Below, piece after piece: positions 55,000 to 62,095 of a stretch of 64,000 nucleotides of DNA (positions are counted from its first letter, which is position 1; every line of letters starts with the position of its first letter). Under the pieces are notes generated by a model that saw only the letters and a list, made by a program, of their open reading frames with translations, did not search any database and was not told the DNA's origin. Origin of the DNA: JADKIH01 sp964595205 (GTDB lineage Bacteria; Bacteroidota; Bacteroidia; AKYH767-A; 2013-40CM-41-45); contig CAZQOQ010000032.1 of the NCBI GenBank assembly GCA_964595205.1, forward strand, positions 18,320-82,319. The letters are read 5' to 3'. Position numbers and translations under genes: made by a program.

Positions 55000-56100
55000 T
55001 CAGTCTGTGATGATTATTTTCTTTGTAGCGATAACTTGATTGTCCTGTGTCAGCCGAACGAAATATAACCCGGTTGGCAAGTTGTCCCGGTGCAAAATGA
55101 TAGTCTGTCCGGTGAGTTTGTCCATTTGCCTTACTGCCTGTCCTATTGAGTTATAAAATGTCAAGGAAACATTTTTAAAAGGCTTGGATGTGTGCAAAAA
55201 AGTCTTTGAAGAAAAAGGATTGGGGTAAATAGCTGATTTATTTTCATCAGGATTTTCAGATCCGGTACTAATTCCATTATAACATTCAAGATACTTATTA
55301 AGCATGGTGTCCTTATAAGCAAAGCTGGAAGGCAATTGAAATCCATTATGGCCCAATAATGAATCCTGGATATATATGTCAACGATAGCTCCCTGGTTTT
55401 GCAACCAAGTTTGAGTAAAATTCATGCCGTCACAAGCGCCTCCGGTTATTGGTGGTTCGGGAGGTCCGCAAAATAAGTTCCAATGTTTACCGGCAAAAAA
55501 ATTAGAGCCATAAGCTCCACTATCAATTGAATTATATAAAGGGTAGCCTAAATCTAAATACCCGGCATTAGAAATAGTGGTGCAAAAGTAATTGTTACCG
55601 CTTTGGATATCATTAAATATCATAGCATAAGAACGCGCAGATCCTCTGCTAAAACCGTGGAGCAATGCCTTCCCGGAAGGATAGCTAATATTGGTTAATG
55701 CTGAATTAATGTAGCTGTATAGTGTGTCATCAGTAAAATAATCAAGTGGCGGGTTCGGATTATAGCGATACCATTGAACGGCAATTATTCCACACCCGTG
55801 TAATTGTGCCTGCGGGTACCAACTTTTATATTCCATAAACGCATTGCACCCTGAACCATGCAGGGATACGATAAGCGGGGATGCGTTAGGTGTTGCCCCA
55901 ACGGGAAACCACTGAAGATAGAATGAATTGCTATCAGGAGTTGAAAATATCTGCGCACCATCAGTTAAAGCAGTATTCACTAGCGTTGGGTCTTGCGCAT
56001 ATGCCGAATCATATAGTACTTGTGCTTGTCCGGACAATTGAGCAAAAACAGTCGTGGCAGAAATAACTGCTGTTAAGATAAGAAATAGAGCTTTTTTCAT
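55000..56100 (-). CDS. Secreted alpha/beta hydrolase with T9SS type A sorting domain
   Basis: 366 residues. Signal peptide about 1-20 (ends VFAQ). The hydrolase part has LIVSLHGSGCNAFMEY (oxyanion region) and nucleophile elbow LLHGFSRGSARSYA, like feruloyl-esterase or PHB-depolymerase-type enzymes. The acid and His are harder to place (SLLGHNGFQLP may hold the His). The last 80 residues are a type IX sorting domain: IYPNPFSSKTFLHTS, VSLTFYNSIGQAVRQMDKL, LPTGLYFVRLTQDNQVIATKKI. So a cargo of the Gld/Por system is encoded inside the cassette array. Confidence 0.82.
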   Translation of the reverse strand: MKKALFLILTAVISATTVFAQLSGQAQVLYDSAYAQDPTLVNTALTDGAQIFSTPDSNSFYLQWFPVGATPNASPLIVSLHGSGCNAFMEYKSWYPQAQLHGCGIIAVQWYRYNPNPPLDYFTDDTLYSYINSALTNISYPSGKALLHGFSRGSARSYAMIFNDIQSGNNYFCTTISNAGYLDLGYPLYNSIDSGAYGSNFFAGKHWNLFCGPPEPPITGGACDGMNFTQTWLQNQGAIVDIYIQDSLLGHNGFQLPSSFAYKDTMLNKYLECYNGISTGSENPDENKSAIYPNPFSSKTFLHTSKPFKNVSLTFYNSIGQAVRQMDKLTGQTIILHRDNLPTGLYFVRLTQDNQVIATKKIIITD

Positions 56101-56411
56101 ATTATGTATTTATTTGCTGGACTGTCAAATTAAAATCAGGTTTAATCGAACTAAATCATATTTTTCTTTTGTGTTGTTAGTTGGCGATTTCGAAACAAGA
56201 AATTGTCTGCCAGCACTGAATTGATACGAAGCACAAAGTGTCATCTAACCACTGAGCTGCCAACTACTTGCAGGTGCTGAAAATACCTGTTATTTTCCTC
56301 ATCTTAATTTGTAACTTCAAAAATATTGGAATACATAATGAAATCGTTCCCTTGAATTATCAGCATATATTTTGCATTTTGGTTTATTGATGGAATGAAA
56401 TTTAACATTAA
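56101..56411. other. Gene-free stretch with inverted-repeat debris
   Basis: Between the hydrolase start and site F there is no convincing open frame. GTTAGTTGGCGATTTCG (56175) and CTGCCAACTAC (56260) can pair, and ACAAAGTGTCATCTAACCAC resembles the ACAAA..TGTC part of sites C and I. It may be a decayed attC-like site with an empty cassette. Confidence 0.4.
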
Positions 56412-56561
56412 GGCTAACGTTTTTCTGCTTTGCATCCGGGCGGTCCCGACAGCTATTGGGATCGGAGCACAAAACTGGCAACCAGTACAGAACTCAAATA
56501 TATATAGAAAACGTCAAGCGAAGCACTTCACCCCACCTGACGCAGAACCACTGTTGTAGCG
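56412..56561 (-). other. attC-like site F
   Basis: Left core GGCTAACG (AAC at 56416) and right core CTGTTGTAGCGA (GTT at 56553), 15 bases before the stop at 56568. Internal pairing is weak (CGGGCGG with CCACCTG..). I call it by position and cores, not by a good stem. Confidence 0.35.
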
Positions 56562-56567
56562 AGTTTT

Positions 56568-57065
56568 TTATTTTTTCGGTTCAGTCTTGTTAAAAATATA
56601 CCTGGCAATTCTCCATTCATCATTTACTTTTTCAAAAACGAAAAGCTCTCTGTTGGCTTCAGGAATTGTTTCTCCTGTGGCACGAATAAGAGTTGTTCCT
56701 TTTGAACTTGTTACGGCAAATGCCATGTTTTCGTCAACTTGAATTTCTTCAATAAAGAACTTTATATTGAGCTGTATCTGTGAAAAAACATACTCGTATG
56801 ATTTCAAAATACCTTCTGACCCTATGCCGGATGGTGCTTCCGTTGGCATGAAAATTCCATCCTTCGTGTAAAGAGATTGAGCCAATTTGGCATCTGAAGT
56901 GTTTAATGATTTTTCATAGTCGCCAAGGAGTATTTCTATTTTTTGTTTTTCCTGTTTTTCCATGATTTTTTTTTCAGTTAAACTATTTGTTAATTCCTGA
57001 TTGCTGTTTCCGTTGCAGGAAGCCATAATTATAATGGCAAACACCGCTATTAGTATTCCTTTCAT
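56568..57065 (-). CDS. NTF2/SnoaL-like (DUF4440-type) lipoprotein
   Basis: 165 residues from MKGILIAVFAIII; the ATG lies one base after the stop of the NmrA gene, so this start fits translational coupling. A lipoprotein signal ends in IIMASC. The mature part has the NTF2-like pattern: IEILLGDYEKSLNTSDAKLAQSLYTKDGIFMPTEAPSGIGSEGI, then AFAVTSSKGTTLI and NRELFVFEKVNDEWRIARYIFN. It should form a cone-shaped binding pocket. The ligand is unknown. It is in one unit with the NmrA and Crp/Fnr genes. Confidence 0.82.
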   Translation of the reverse strand: MKGILIAVFAIIIMASCNGNSNQELTNSLTEKKIMEKQEKQKIEILLGDYEKSLNTSDAKLAQSLYTKDGIFMPTEAPSGIGSEGILKSYEYVFSQIQLNIKFFIEEIQVDENMAFAVTSSKGTTLIRATGETIPEANRELFVFEKVNDEWRIARYIFNKTEPKK

Positions 57066-57066
57066 A

Positions 57067-57948
57067 TTAAAGGGCGTTTTGTTTAATCCATTCATTCAGG
57101 GAAGTAAAAGGTTCTGTTGAAATTTCCTTTGCCATTTCAATTTGCGGGTCTGAATTGGGTCCCATGTAGGTGTGAGCTTCAAAGTAGGCGAGCATCTGCG
57201 CAATCTCCCCTGCGCCTTCAAAAAAATTAGAAAATATCTCTGCAGGAACATGGTTAAAAGTGTATTGCTTACCGTTTGCTTTGAAAACATCCAAAACATC
57301 ATTGAAACTATTTATTTCGGTAGCCATCGACAAATAACTTCCTTTGCCGACTTTTTCAGGATTTAAAAATGCACCTGCCACTACTTTACCCAGGTCGTTG
57401 ATGTCGGCCATATGAATTACTTTCTTGGCAGGGTCAATGGGCAATGTCCAGCCGATAGAACCGTCTTGTTGTTGCTGTGCCGCCAATTGCCCTGTTAAAT
57501 TTTGAAAATAAAAAGGCGGCTGAACAAATGTGTAATTAGCGAAGCCCGCATTTTTAACCAACTCATCAACTTTTGCTTTCCCCGTAAAATGAGGAACATC
57601 ATATTTAACGTTACTTATCTCTTCTACGTTTGGTAAAGTAGACCACACAAAATGCTTTACATTGACATTTTTTGCAGCTTCAACAGCCAACTTTCCTTGT
57701 GCCAATTCATCTGCTCCTTCCCAAAAATTGGTTACCACAAACACTCCGTGTACACCTTTAAAGGCGTTTGTTAATGATTCAAGGTTTGTTAAATCTCCCT
57801 GCACTACTTCATCTGCTTTGCCTTCATACTTATGAGGGTTTCGCGTAATGGCCCTGACTTTAAAAGAGCCTTCTTTGGCTAAGGCATTTACTACTCCTTT
57901 TCCCTGTAAACCGGTTGCACCAACAACGGCAATTATTTTCTTTTCCAT
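57067..57948 (-). CDS. NmrA-like NAD(P)-binding protein
   Basis: 293 residues. The Rossmann motif is VVGATGLQGKGVVNALAKEG, followed by VRAITRNPHKY, VVQGDLTNLESLTNAFKGVHGVFVVTNFW and KHFVWSTLPNVEEIS. This is the NmrA/HSCARG branch of atypical short-chain dehydrogenases, often NADPH sensors or quinone reductases. The catalytic Tyr-Lys pair of classical enzymes is not obvious. It is the middle gene of a three-gene cassette. Confidence 0.9.
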   Translation of the reverse strand: MEKKIIAVVGATGLQGKGVVNALAKEGSFKVRAITRNPHKYEGKADEVVQGDLTNLESLTNAFKGVHGVFVVTNFWEGADELAQGKLAVEAAKNVNVKHFVWSTLPNVEEISNVKYDVPHFTGKAKVDELVKNAGFANYTFVQPPFYFQNLTGQLAAQQQQDGSIGWTLPIDPAKKVIHMADINDLGKVVAGAFLNPEKVGKGSYLSMATEINSFNDVLDVFKANGKQYTFNHVPAEIFSNFFEGAGEIAQMLAYFEAHTYMGPNSDPQIEMAKEISTEPFTSLNEWIKQNAL

Positions 57949-57990
57949 TTTGTTTTGTTTTAATAATTAATAATAGTACAAAGATGGAGG

Positions 57991-58047
57991 TATATAACTG
58001 CACGTACATATAAGGCAGATTAAGAAATAACCTTAATGTAGATTAAG
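57991..58047 (-). promoter_or_regulatory. Candidate operators between the Crp/Fnr gene and nmrA-like gene
   Basis: Two inverted repeats lie in this 94-base spacer. CTTAAT-gtag-ATTAAG (58032-58047) overlaps the Crp/Fnr stop codon. TATAT..ATATA (57991-58012) flanks ACTGCACGTAC. On the minus strand CATCTTTG, one base off TAnnTTTG, follows. They may be sites for the cassette's own regulator. Confidence 0.35.
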
Positions 58048-58630
58048 ATTTAGCGATTCTCTTACGGATGGTGCTGAGGAATTCCGGAGTTACACCAAGA
58101 TAAGAGGCAATTTGAACATTTGAAATACGATTAAAGAAATGAGGATAACGCTTCTGGAAATCCTGGTAGCGTTCTTCAGCTGTAAGGCTGATGTTTTGCA
58201 GTATCCTATTCTGAAGACTTACCACGGCATTCTCTGCAAGAACCCTGAAGATTCGGTTAAATTTAGGGTAGTCAACAAATAATTTCAGCTGGTCTTCTTT
58301 TTTGATCTGAAGAATCACGGAGTTCTCTAAAGCCTCTACATACAGCTTGCTTGGCTCATTTGAATGGAAGCTGCCAATGTCTCCAATCCACCAATTCTCA
58401 ACAGCAAACAGCAAATTGTGTTCTTTACCTTTCTTGTCAACCAAATACATACGGAAACAGCCTTCCACTATGAATGTATTGTGTTTGCATACATCGTTTT
58501 CCTGAAGGATAAACTGCCTTCGTTTTATGCTCCGTTCCTTAAATACTTTTTCAATTATAGATTTTTCTTCTTCGTTTAACGGAAGATGATTTTCGAAATA
58601 GTCTATTAATGGTTTTGTATTCATTTTCAT
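58043..58630 (-). CDS. Crp/Fnr family transcriptional regulator
   Basis: 195 residues. The cyclic-nucleotide-binding-like barrel is seen (RRQFILQENDVCKHNTFIVEGCFRMYLVD, ENWWIGDIGSFHSNEPSKLYVEALENSVIL) but without the Arg/Ser set of true cAMP binders. The C-terminal winged helix holds ISNVQIASYLGVTPEFLSTIRKRI. No Fe-S cysteines of Fnr are present. It starts five bases inside the GTTATAGC core of site G. It probably regulates the two genes that follow. Confidence 0.9.
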   Translation of the reverse strand: MKMNTKPLIDYFENHLPLNEEEKSIIEKVFKERSIKRRQFILQENDVCKHNTFIVEGCFRMYLVDKKGKEHNLLFAVENWWIGDIGSFHSNEPSKLYVEALENSVILQIKKEDQLKLFVDYPKFNRIFRVLAENAVVSLQNRILQNISLTAEERYQDFQKRYPHFFNRISNVQIASYLGVTPEFLSTIRKRIAKS

Positions 58631-58634
58631 AATT

Positions 58635-58790
58635 TGCTATAACATCCCGGAGTCTTAGGCCGGGCTGCTGCTGCGTGAAGTTGGTAATTCCGGAGCACTA
58701 ATCTGTCTGTTACAACAAATGTTTGCTTGGAAAACTGAAATTCCTGTAACCACTGAACCGCCAATTTTTAAACCTGCTGTTAGAGGTTAG
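58635..58790 (-). other. attC-like site G
   Basis: Left core GCTATAAC (58635-58642) and right core TGCTGTTAGAGG (GTT at 58779), 53 bases before the stop at 58832. The block CACTGAACCGCCAATTTTTAAACC before the right core is shared with site I (CACTGAACCGCCACTTTTGCC). The stem is imperfect. Confidence 0.45.
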
Positions 58791-58831
58791 TGCTTTCATT
58801 TGTCGTTGCCGTATCGTCTGAAGTTTCGCAG

Positions 58832-60466
58832 TCATTTTATAAGTTGCAGTGATGTAGTGAATGTCGGAACGGCTGTTTCCATGTGTCCGAATGTTGGATA
58901 AATTTCACTTCTCACTTTTATATTTTTAAATCTGTTGCTTGCTAACAAAGCTACAAATGAATTGAAATTATCAATACCTTCTGTGCCATGCCCACCATCT
59001 TCGCTATCCTCTCTTGCCCCATAAGTTAAGAATAGGTTTTGAACTTGTAAGTTGTCGCTGTTTGAAATATTTTGAAATTGTTTTATCAAATAACCACTGC
59101 AATAGTCAAGCGAAGGGCTTGCAGCAACATAATTTTTAAAAGAATTTATTCCGTCAAACATCATTTGTTCCAAAGCATATAAAGTAAAAAAACCACCTAA
59201 TGAATGGCCCATTAGAATTCTGTTGCTTGTGTCAGTCCGATATTCTTTGTCAATGTATGGGAGCAATTCACTTTTGATAAAAGATAAAAACCTGGCAGCA
59301 CCTCCGCTTATTGGAAAACTGTCTTTAGGTAATGCATTCGGGAAAGTGTAATCTCTGTTTCGCAAAGAATCCATGGTAATAAAATCTTTGTACCCAATGC
59401 CAATTAAAATAGCATTGGACTTATTTTCTTTTATTGCATCAGATACAATGTCAAAATAAACATTTGCATCCAATAAATAAATGACAGGAAAGTTTTTATT
59501 TTTCTTCTTAGAATACTCTTTTGGCAGGCTGATAAAAATGGAAAAGGAATCTCTTACAGATTCAGAGAATAAAGTAGTTGTTGGAATTGATTCTCTTTCT
59601 TCTGAACCATCCTTACGAAACTTATTTTTTTTATCGCTTATAAGTGCAGTTACAAAAAGCCTGTAATGATGTGGCGGAACACTCCATTCGCCCTGACTGC
59701 TTGTCCTTACAAAACTTTTTGATGACCCTCCCAACTTCACTTCATAATAAATAGGATTGTTCTTTTCTTTAGTTGGAATAAATTCAATGGCAACAACAAA
59801 ACTTCCTTTCAGATACACATTGTATTTTGTCAAATTAAACTTTAACCAACCCTCCCGAATTTGCTTTGTTTCAACAATACTCTTTTCAATAATTCTTTCA
59901 GCTGGCCTGTTTCCATCATAGTTGTAAAAATTAATTCTGAATGTTCCGCTGTCATTTCTTGAGTCGTTGATATGAAGATTTACAGAGGTGATTTTAGCAA
60001 TTGTTGTGTCGAGTTTTATAAGTTGTGCAATTTCAAAAATGTCGTTTTGATTCGTGCTGCCATCGGTGAAATGAAGTAAAGTGCCAGTGCTTTTAATTCC
60101 AAACTTTTGTTCAACTAATTTGCTGTCAGTTACTAATACGGATTTCAACTCAGTTGTTTTTATTTTCAGTTGAAATGTCTTTTGATTCGTTGTTACAATA
60201 TTCTTAATTACCAGGTTCAATTCCGAATACCCGACCATTGAAAAAGTAAGAGTGTCATTCTCATTCTTTGTTGGAATTTTTATTGAAAATGTTCCGTCAG
60301 TCAGTGAGCTGGTTCCAATGTTTTTCTGCCTGATGCCGATGTTTACAAACGGCAAAACTGTATGATTGGCCGAATCAATAACAACTCCTGTCAAGGTTAT
60401 TTGAGCAATTGATGAAACGCAAATTCCAAAAATGAAAATCAGTGTAAAGGGAAATCTATGCGTCAT
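58832..60466 (-). CDS. Exported esterase with N-terminal carboxypeptidase-regulatory-like domain
   Basis: 544 residues. Signal peptide about 1-21. Residues 22-105 form a CarboxypepD_reg-like domain (TLTGVVIDSANHTVLPFVNIGIRQKNIGTSSLTDGTFSI-type strands), as in TonB-dependent transporters. A second beta region spans about 110-275. The C-terminal part (about 295-540) is an esterase of the Fes/BesA/esterase-D type: FPVIYLLDANVYFD, nucleophile ILMGHSLGGFFTLYAL, and a final His in YPTFGHMETAVP. It may cleave siderophore esters or other small esters in the periplasm. It is large for a cassette gene. Confidence 0.82.
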   Translation of the reverse strand: MTHRFPFTLIFIFGICVSSIAQITLTGVVIDSANHTVLPFVNIGIRQKNIGTSSLTDGTFSIKIPTKNENDTLTFSMVGYSELNLVIKNIVTTNQKTFQLKIKTTELKSVLVTDSKLVEQKFGIKSTGTLLHFTDGSTNQNDIFEIAQLIKLDTTIAKITSVNLHINDSRNDSGTFRINFYNYDGNRPAERIIEKSIVETKQIREGWLKFNLTKYNVYLKGSFVVAIEFIPTKEKNNPIYYEVKLGGSSKSFVRTSSQGEWSVPPHHYRLFVTALISDKKNKFRKDGSEERESIPTTTLFSESVRDSFSIFISLPKEYSKKKNKNFPVIYLLDANVYFDIVSDAIKENKSNAILIGIGYKDFITMDSLRNRDYTFPNALPKDSFPISGGAARFLSFIKSELLPYIDKEYRTDTSNRILMGHSLGGFFTLYALEQMMFDGINSFKNYVAASPSLDYCSGYLIKQFQNISNSDNLQVQNLFLTYGAREDSEDGGHGTEGIDNFNSFVALLASNRFKNIKVRSEIYPTFGHMETAVPTFTTSLQLIK

Positions 60467-60511
60467 TTAAAATGTTTTTATTTTGAAGTCAATGTATAGT
60501 TACCAGTGTCG

Positions 60512-60675
60512 TCATAACGTTTTGGAGTGCTGAGATGGTGGAATTTATTACCACTAAATTATTTCATTCGGAGAATTGAACCTTTCACCTGTACAAATAT
60601 AAAGTTTAATTGCTCACATGTTTCTATTTGCACTGCCCGACCACAAACGCAAAGCAACCTATGTTAGCGGTTAGT
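60512..60675 (-). other. attC-like site H
   Basis: Left core CATAACG (AAC at 60515) and right core CTATGTTAGCGGTTAG (GTT at 60663), 75 bases before the stop at 60738. GGAGTGC on the left and GCACTGCCC on the right can pair. The remaining stem is weak. Confidence 0.4.
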
Positions 60676-60737
60676 TGTTTTTTGTCATTCGTAAAGTTCA
60701 CACATAAGAGACAACATTGTCAGAATGAATGTTGCTG

Positions 60738-61043
60738 TTAGTCGATTGAAATATTTGGCACAACTGCTCTCATAGGAAAATACTCGTATTTATTTATTTT
60801 ACCTGCTGGGTCATTTGCGATGATGTCTTTTAGTTCTTGCTCATTGTGTACCGCTACAACTCCAAGTCCATAAATTTCTTTTGGGTCAATAACAGGTCCG
60901 AAAGCGTAAACTTTTCCCTGCTTTAATTTTTCTGTCCAGTAAGCAACGTGCTGTACCATAATTGCCCTTTCACTGTCTGTCATTGTCATTGTAAAGTCCG
61001 GTCTTGAAGGGTTCAAGTAAACTGCATAAAATTGTTTTTCCAT
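60738..61043 (-). CDS. YciI-family protein
   Basis: 101 residues from MEKQFYAVYLNPSRPDF. In-frame upstream codons would translate the attC-like repeat (GGVSFSADSFVL) and are rejected. The core HVAYWTEKLKQGKVYAFGPVIDP, GLGVVAVHNEQELKDIIANDPAGKINKYEYFPMRAV fits the YciI dimeric alpha-beta barrel fold. The His-Asp pair typical of YciI-like lyases is partly recognisable. Substrate unknown. Single-gene cassette between sites H and I. Confidence 0.82.
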   Translation of the reverse strand: MEKQFYAVYLNPSRPDFTMTMTDSERAIMVQHVAYWTEKLKQGKVYAFGPVIDPKEIYGLGVVAVHNEQELKDIIANDPAGKINKYEYFPMRAVVPNISID

Positions 61044-61085
61044 ATTGTCTGCTTTATTTGTTAGTGCCTGTTTCATTACAATGAG

Positions 61086-61250
61086 CGCTATAAGCACAAA
61101 ACTGTCTGCGGAGAACGAAACTCCGCCCATTGCAAATGTGTTGTTATGTGGGGTTTTCCTACTGTAGCGTGAACCAAACTTTGATTATCCACAAATGTGT
61201 CTGCGGAGCACTGAACCGCCACTTTTGCCAAACCCATGTTATAGCCAGTT
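61086..61250 (-). other. attC-like site I, apparently two modules
   Basis: Module 1: GCTATAAG (61087, AAG in place of AAC), hairpin GCGGAG-aacgaaa-CTCCGC, end GTGTTGTTATGTGG (GTT at 61143). Module 2: TGTCTGCGGAGCACTGAACCGCC, ending CCATGTTATAGCCAG (GTT at 61239), 19 bases before the stop at 61258. The two share ACAAA..TGTCTGCGGAG, so one looks like a diverged duplicate of the other. Confidence 0.5.
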
Positions 61251-61257
61251 GTTCTTT

Positions 61258-61980
61258 TCATCGCGTCCAATAGATTTCTAATAATTCGTGTGCAGTTTTC
61301 GGTATGAGTTGTCTGTCTTCTTTACTCTGTCCGTTTACTGATTGCAATTTTTCTTTAAGGTCAATATAAATGGGGTGTTTTATACTCGATAGTAAAGAGC
61401 CACCTTTATTGAGTTCTTCTGTTATTTCGGTTTTCAGTTTTTGCGTGTCAATTTGTAAATCGTCTATGTAGTCAAAGCCATGTTTGATAATGGAATTCGA
61501 TTTTAATCTTTCAACTTGTCTGTCAATAAATGGAAGTCCATATTTTTTAAAGTCACCAAATATTTCTTTCACTGTTTTTGTTGTCGTTTCAACCTGTCTG
61601 TTGTGAAAATAATACGCATCTTGAATGTTTAAAATTCCTGTATTATGTTTCAATACTTTTAAGTCTTGGCTCGGATTTAAAAGCCCATTGTTTGATTGAT
61701 TTATAAAAATGTATTCAGGATTAAGTCTTGAAGCAATCAAGCAAGCAAAGTATTTGTCTTTAAGTGAAAAGATTATGTGAAGTATTTCGTGAACTGTCAA
61801 ATTGTTTACCTGTCTTAGTCGTTGAAATGTGTAGCAATTATTTTTAAATGCAAAAAAATCAAAGTCAGGCAATACTTCACTTGCCGTCTGAATGAGAATT
61901 TGTTTTATCTCTCCTTTTTTCAGTTCGGGTGATTTGTCCTGCTTAGTTGTCAACTCTTTTATTTTGTCTATCCAATTCAA
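61258..61980 (-). CDS. Hypothetical soluble protein, possibly DUF4304-like
   Basis: 240 residues. The first in-frame start codon is a TTG at 61980 (NWIDKIKELTTKQD); no ATG lies near. The opening IKQILIQTASEVLPDFDFFAFKNNCYTFQRLR, then TVHEILHIIFSLKDKYFACLIASRLNPEYIF, is reminiscent of DUF4304-type proteins. The rest is mixed alpha/beta with many Lys and Asp. No signal peptide or membrane segment. The function is unknown. It starts 35 bases from the GGCTATAACG core of site J. Confidence 0.7.
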   Translation of the reverse strand: MNWIDKIKELTTKQDKSPELKKGEIKQILIQTASEVLPDFDFFAFKNNCYTFQRLRQVNNLTVHEILHIIFSLKDKYFACLIASRLNPEYIFINQSNNGLLNPSQDLKVLKHNTGILNIQDAYYFHNRQVETTTKTVKEIFGDFKKYGLPFIDRQVERLKSNSIIKHGFDYIDDLQIDTQKLKTEITEELNKGGSLLSSIKHPIYIDLKEKLQSVNGQSKEDRQLIPKTAHELLEIYWTR

Positions 61981-62014
61981 TTTGACTGTTCGTTTGCGGT
62001 GTCGTTTTACAATT

Positions 62015-62095
62015 GGCTATAACGTGCGGAGTATTGCCGCCGCTCTTTTTACAATAATACAAAATTAAAAGAGAAAAAAGTGTGGTGGCAATGCG
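62015..62095 (-). other. attC-like site J, left part (interrupted by IS)
   Basis: GGCTATAACGTGCGG (AAC at 62020) begins a long stem: ATTGCCGCCGCTCTTTTT (62033 on) pairs with AAAAAGTGTGGTGGCAAT (62076 on), leaving an A/T-rich loop. The hairpin ends at GCG (62095), where the IS begins. The matching right core is at 63865. Confidence 0.65.

Noticed and set aside
61044..61130. Longer start of the YciI protein (GGVSFSADSFVLIAL)
   Set aside because: These codons are a translation of the attC-like hairpin GCGGAG-aacgaaa-CTCCGC and not protein-like for YciI.
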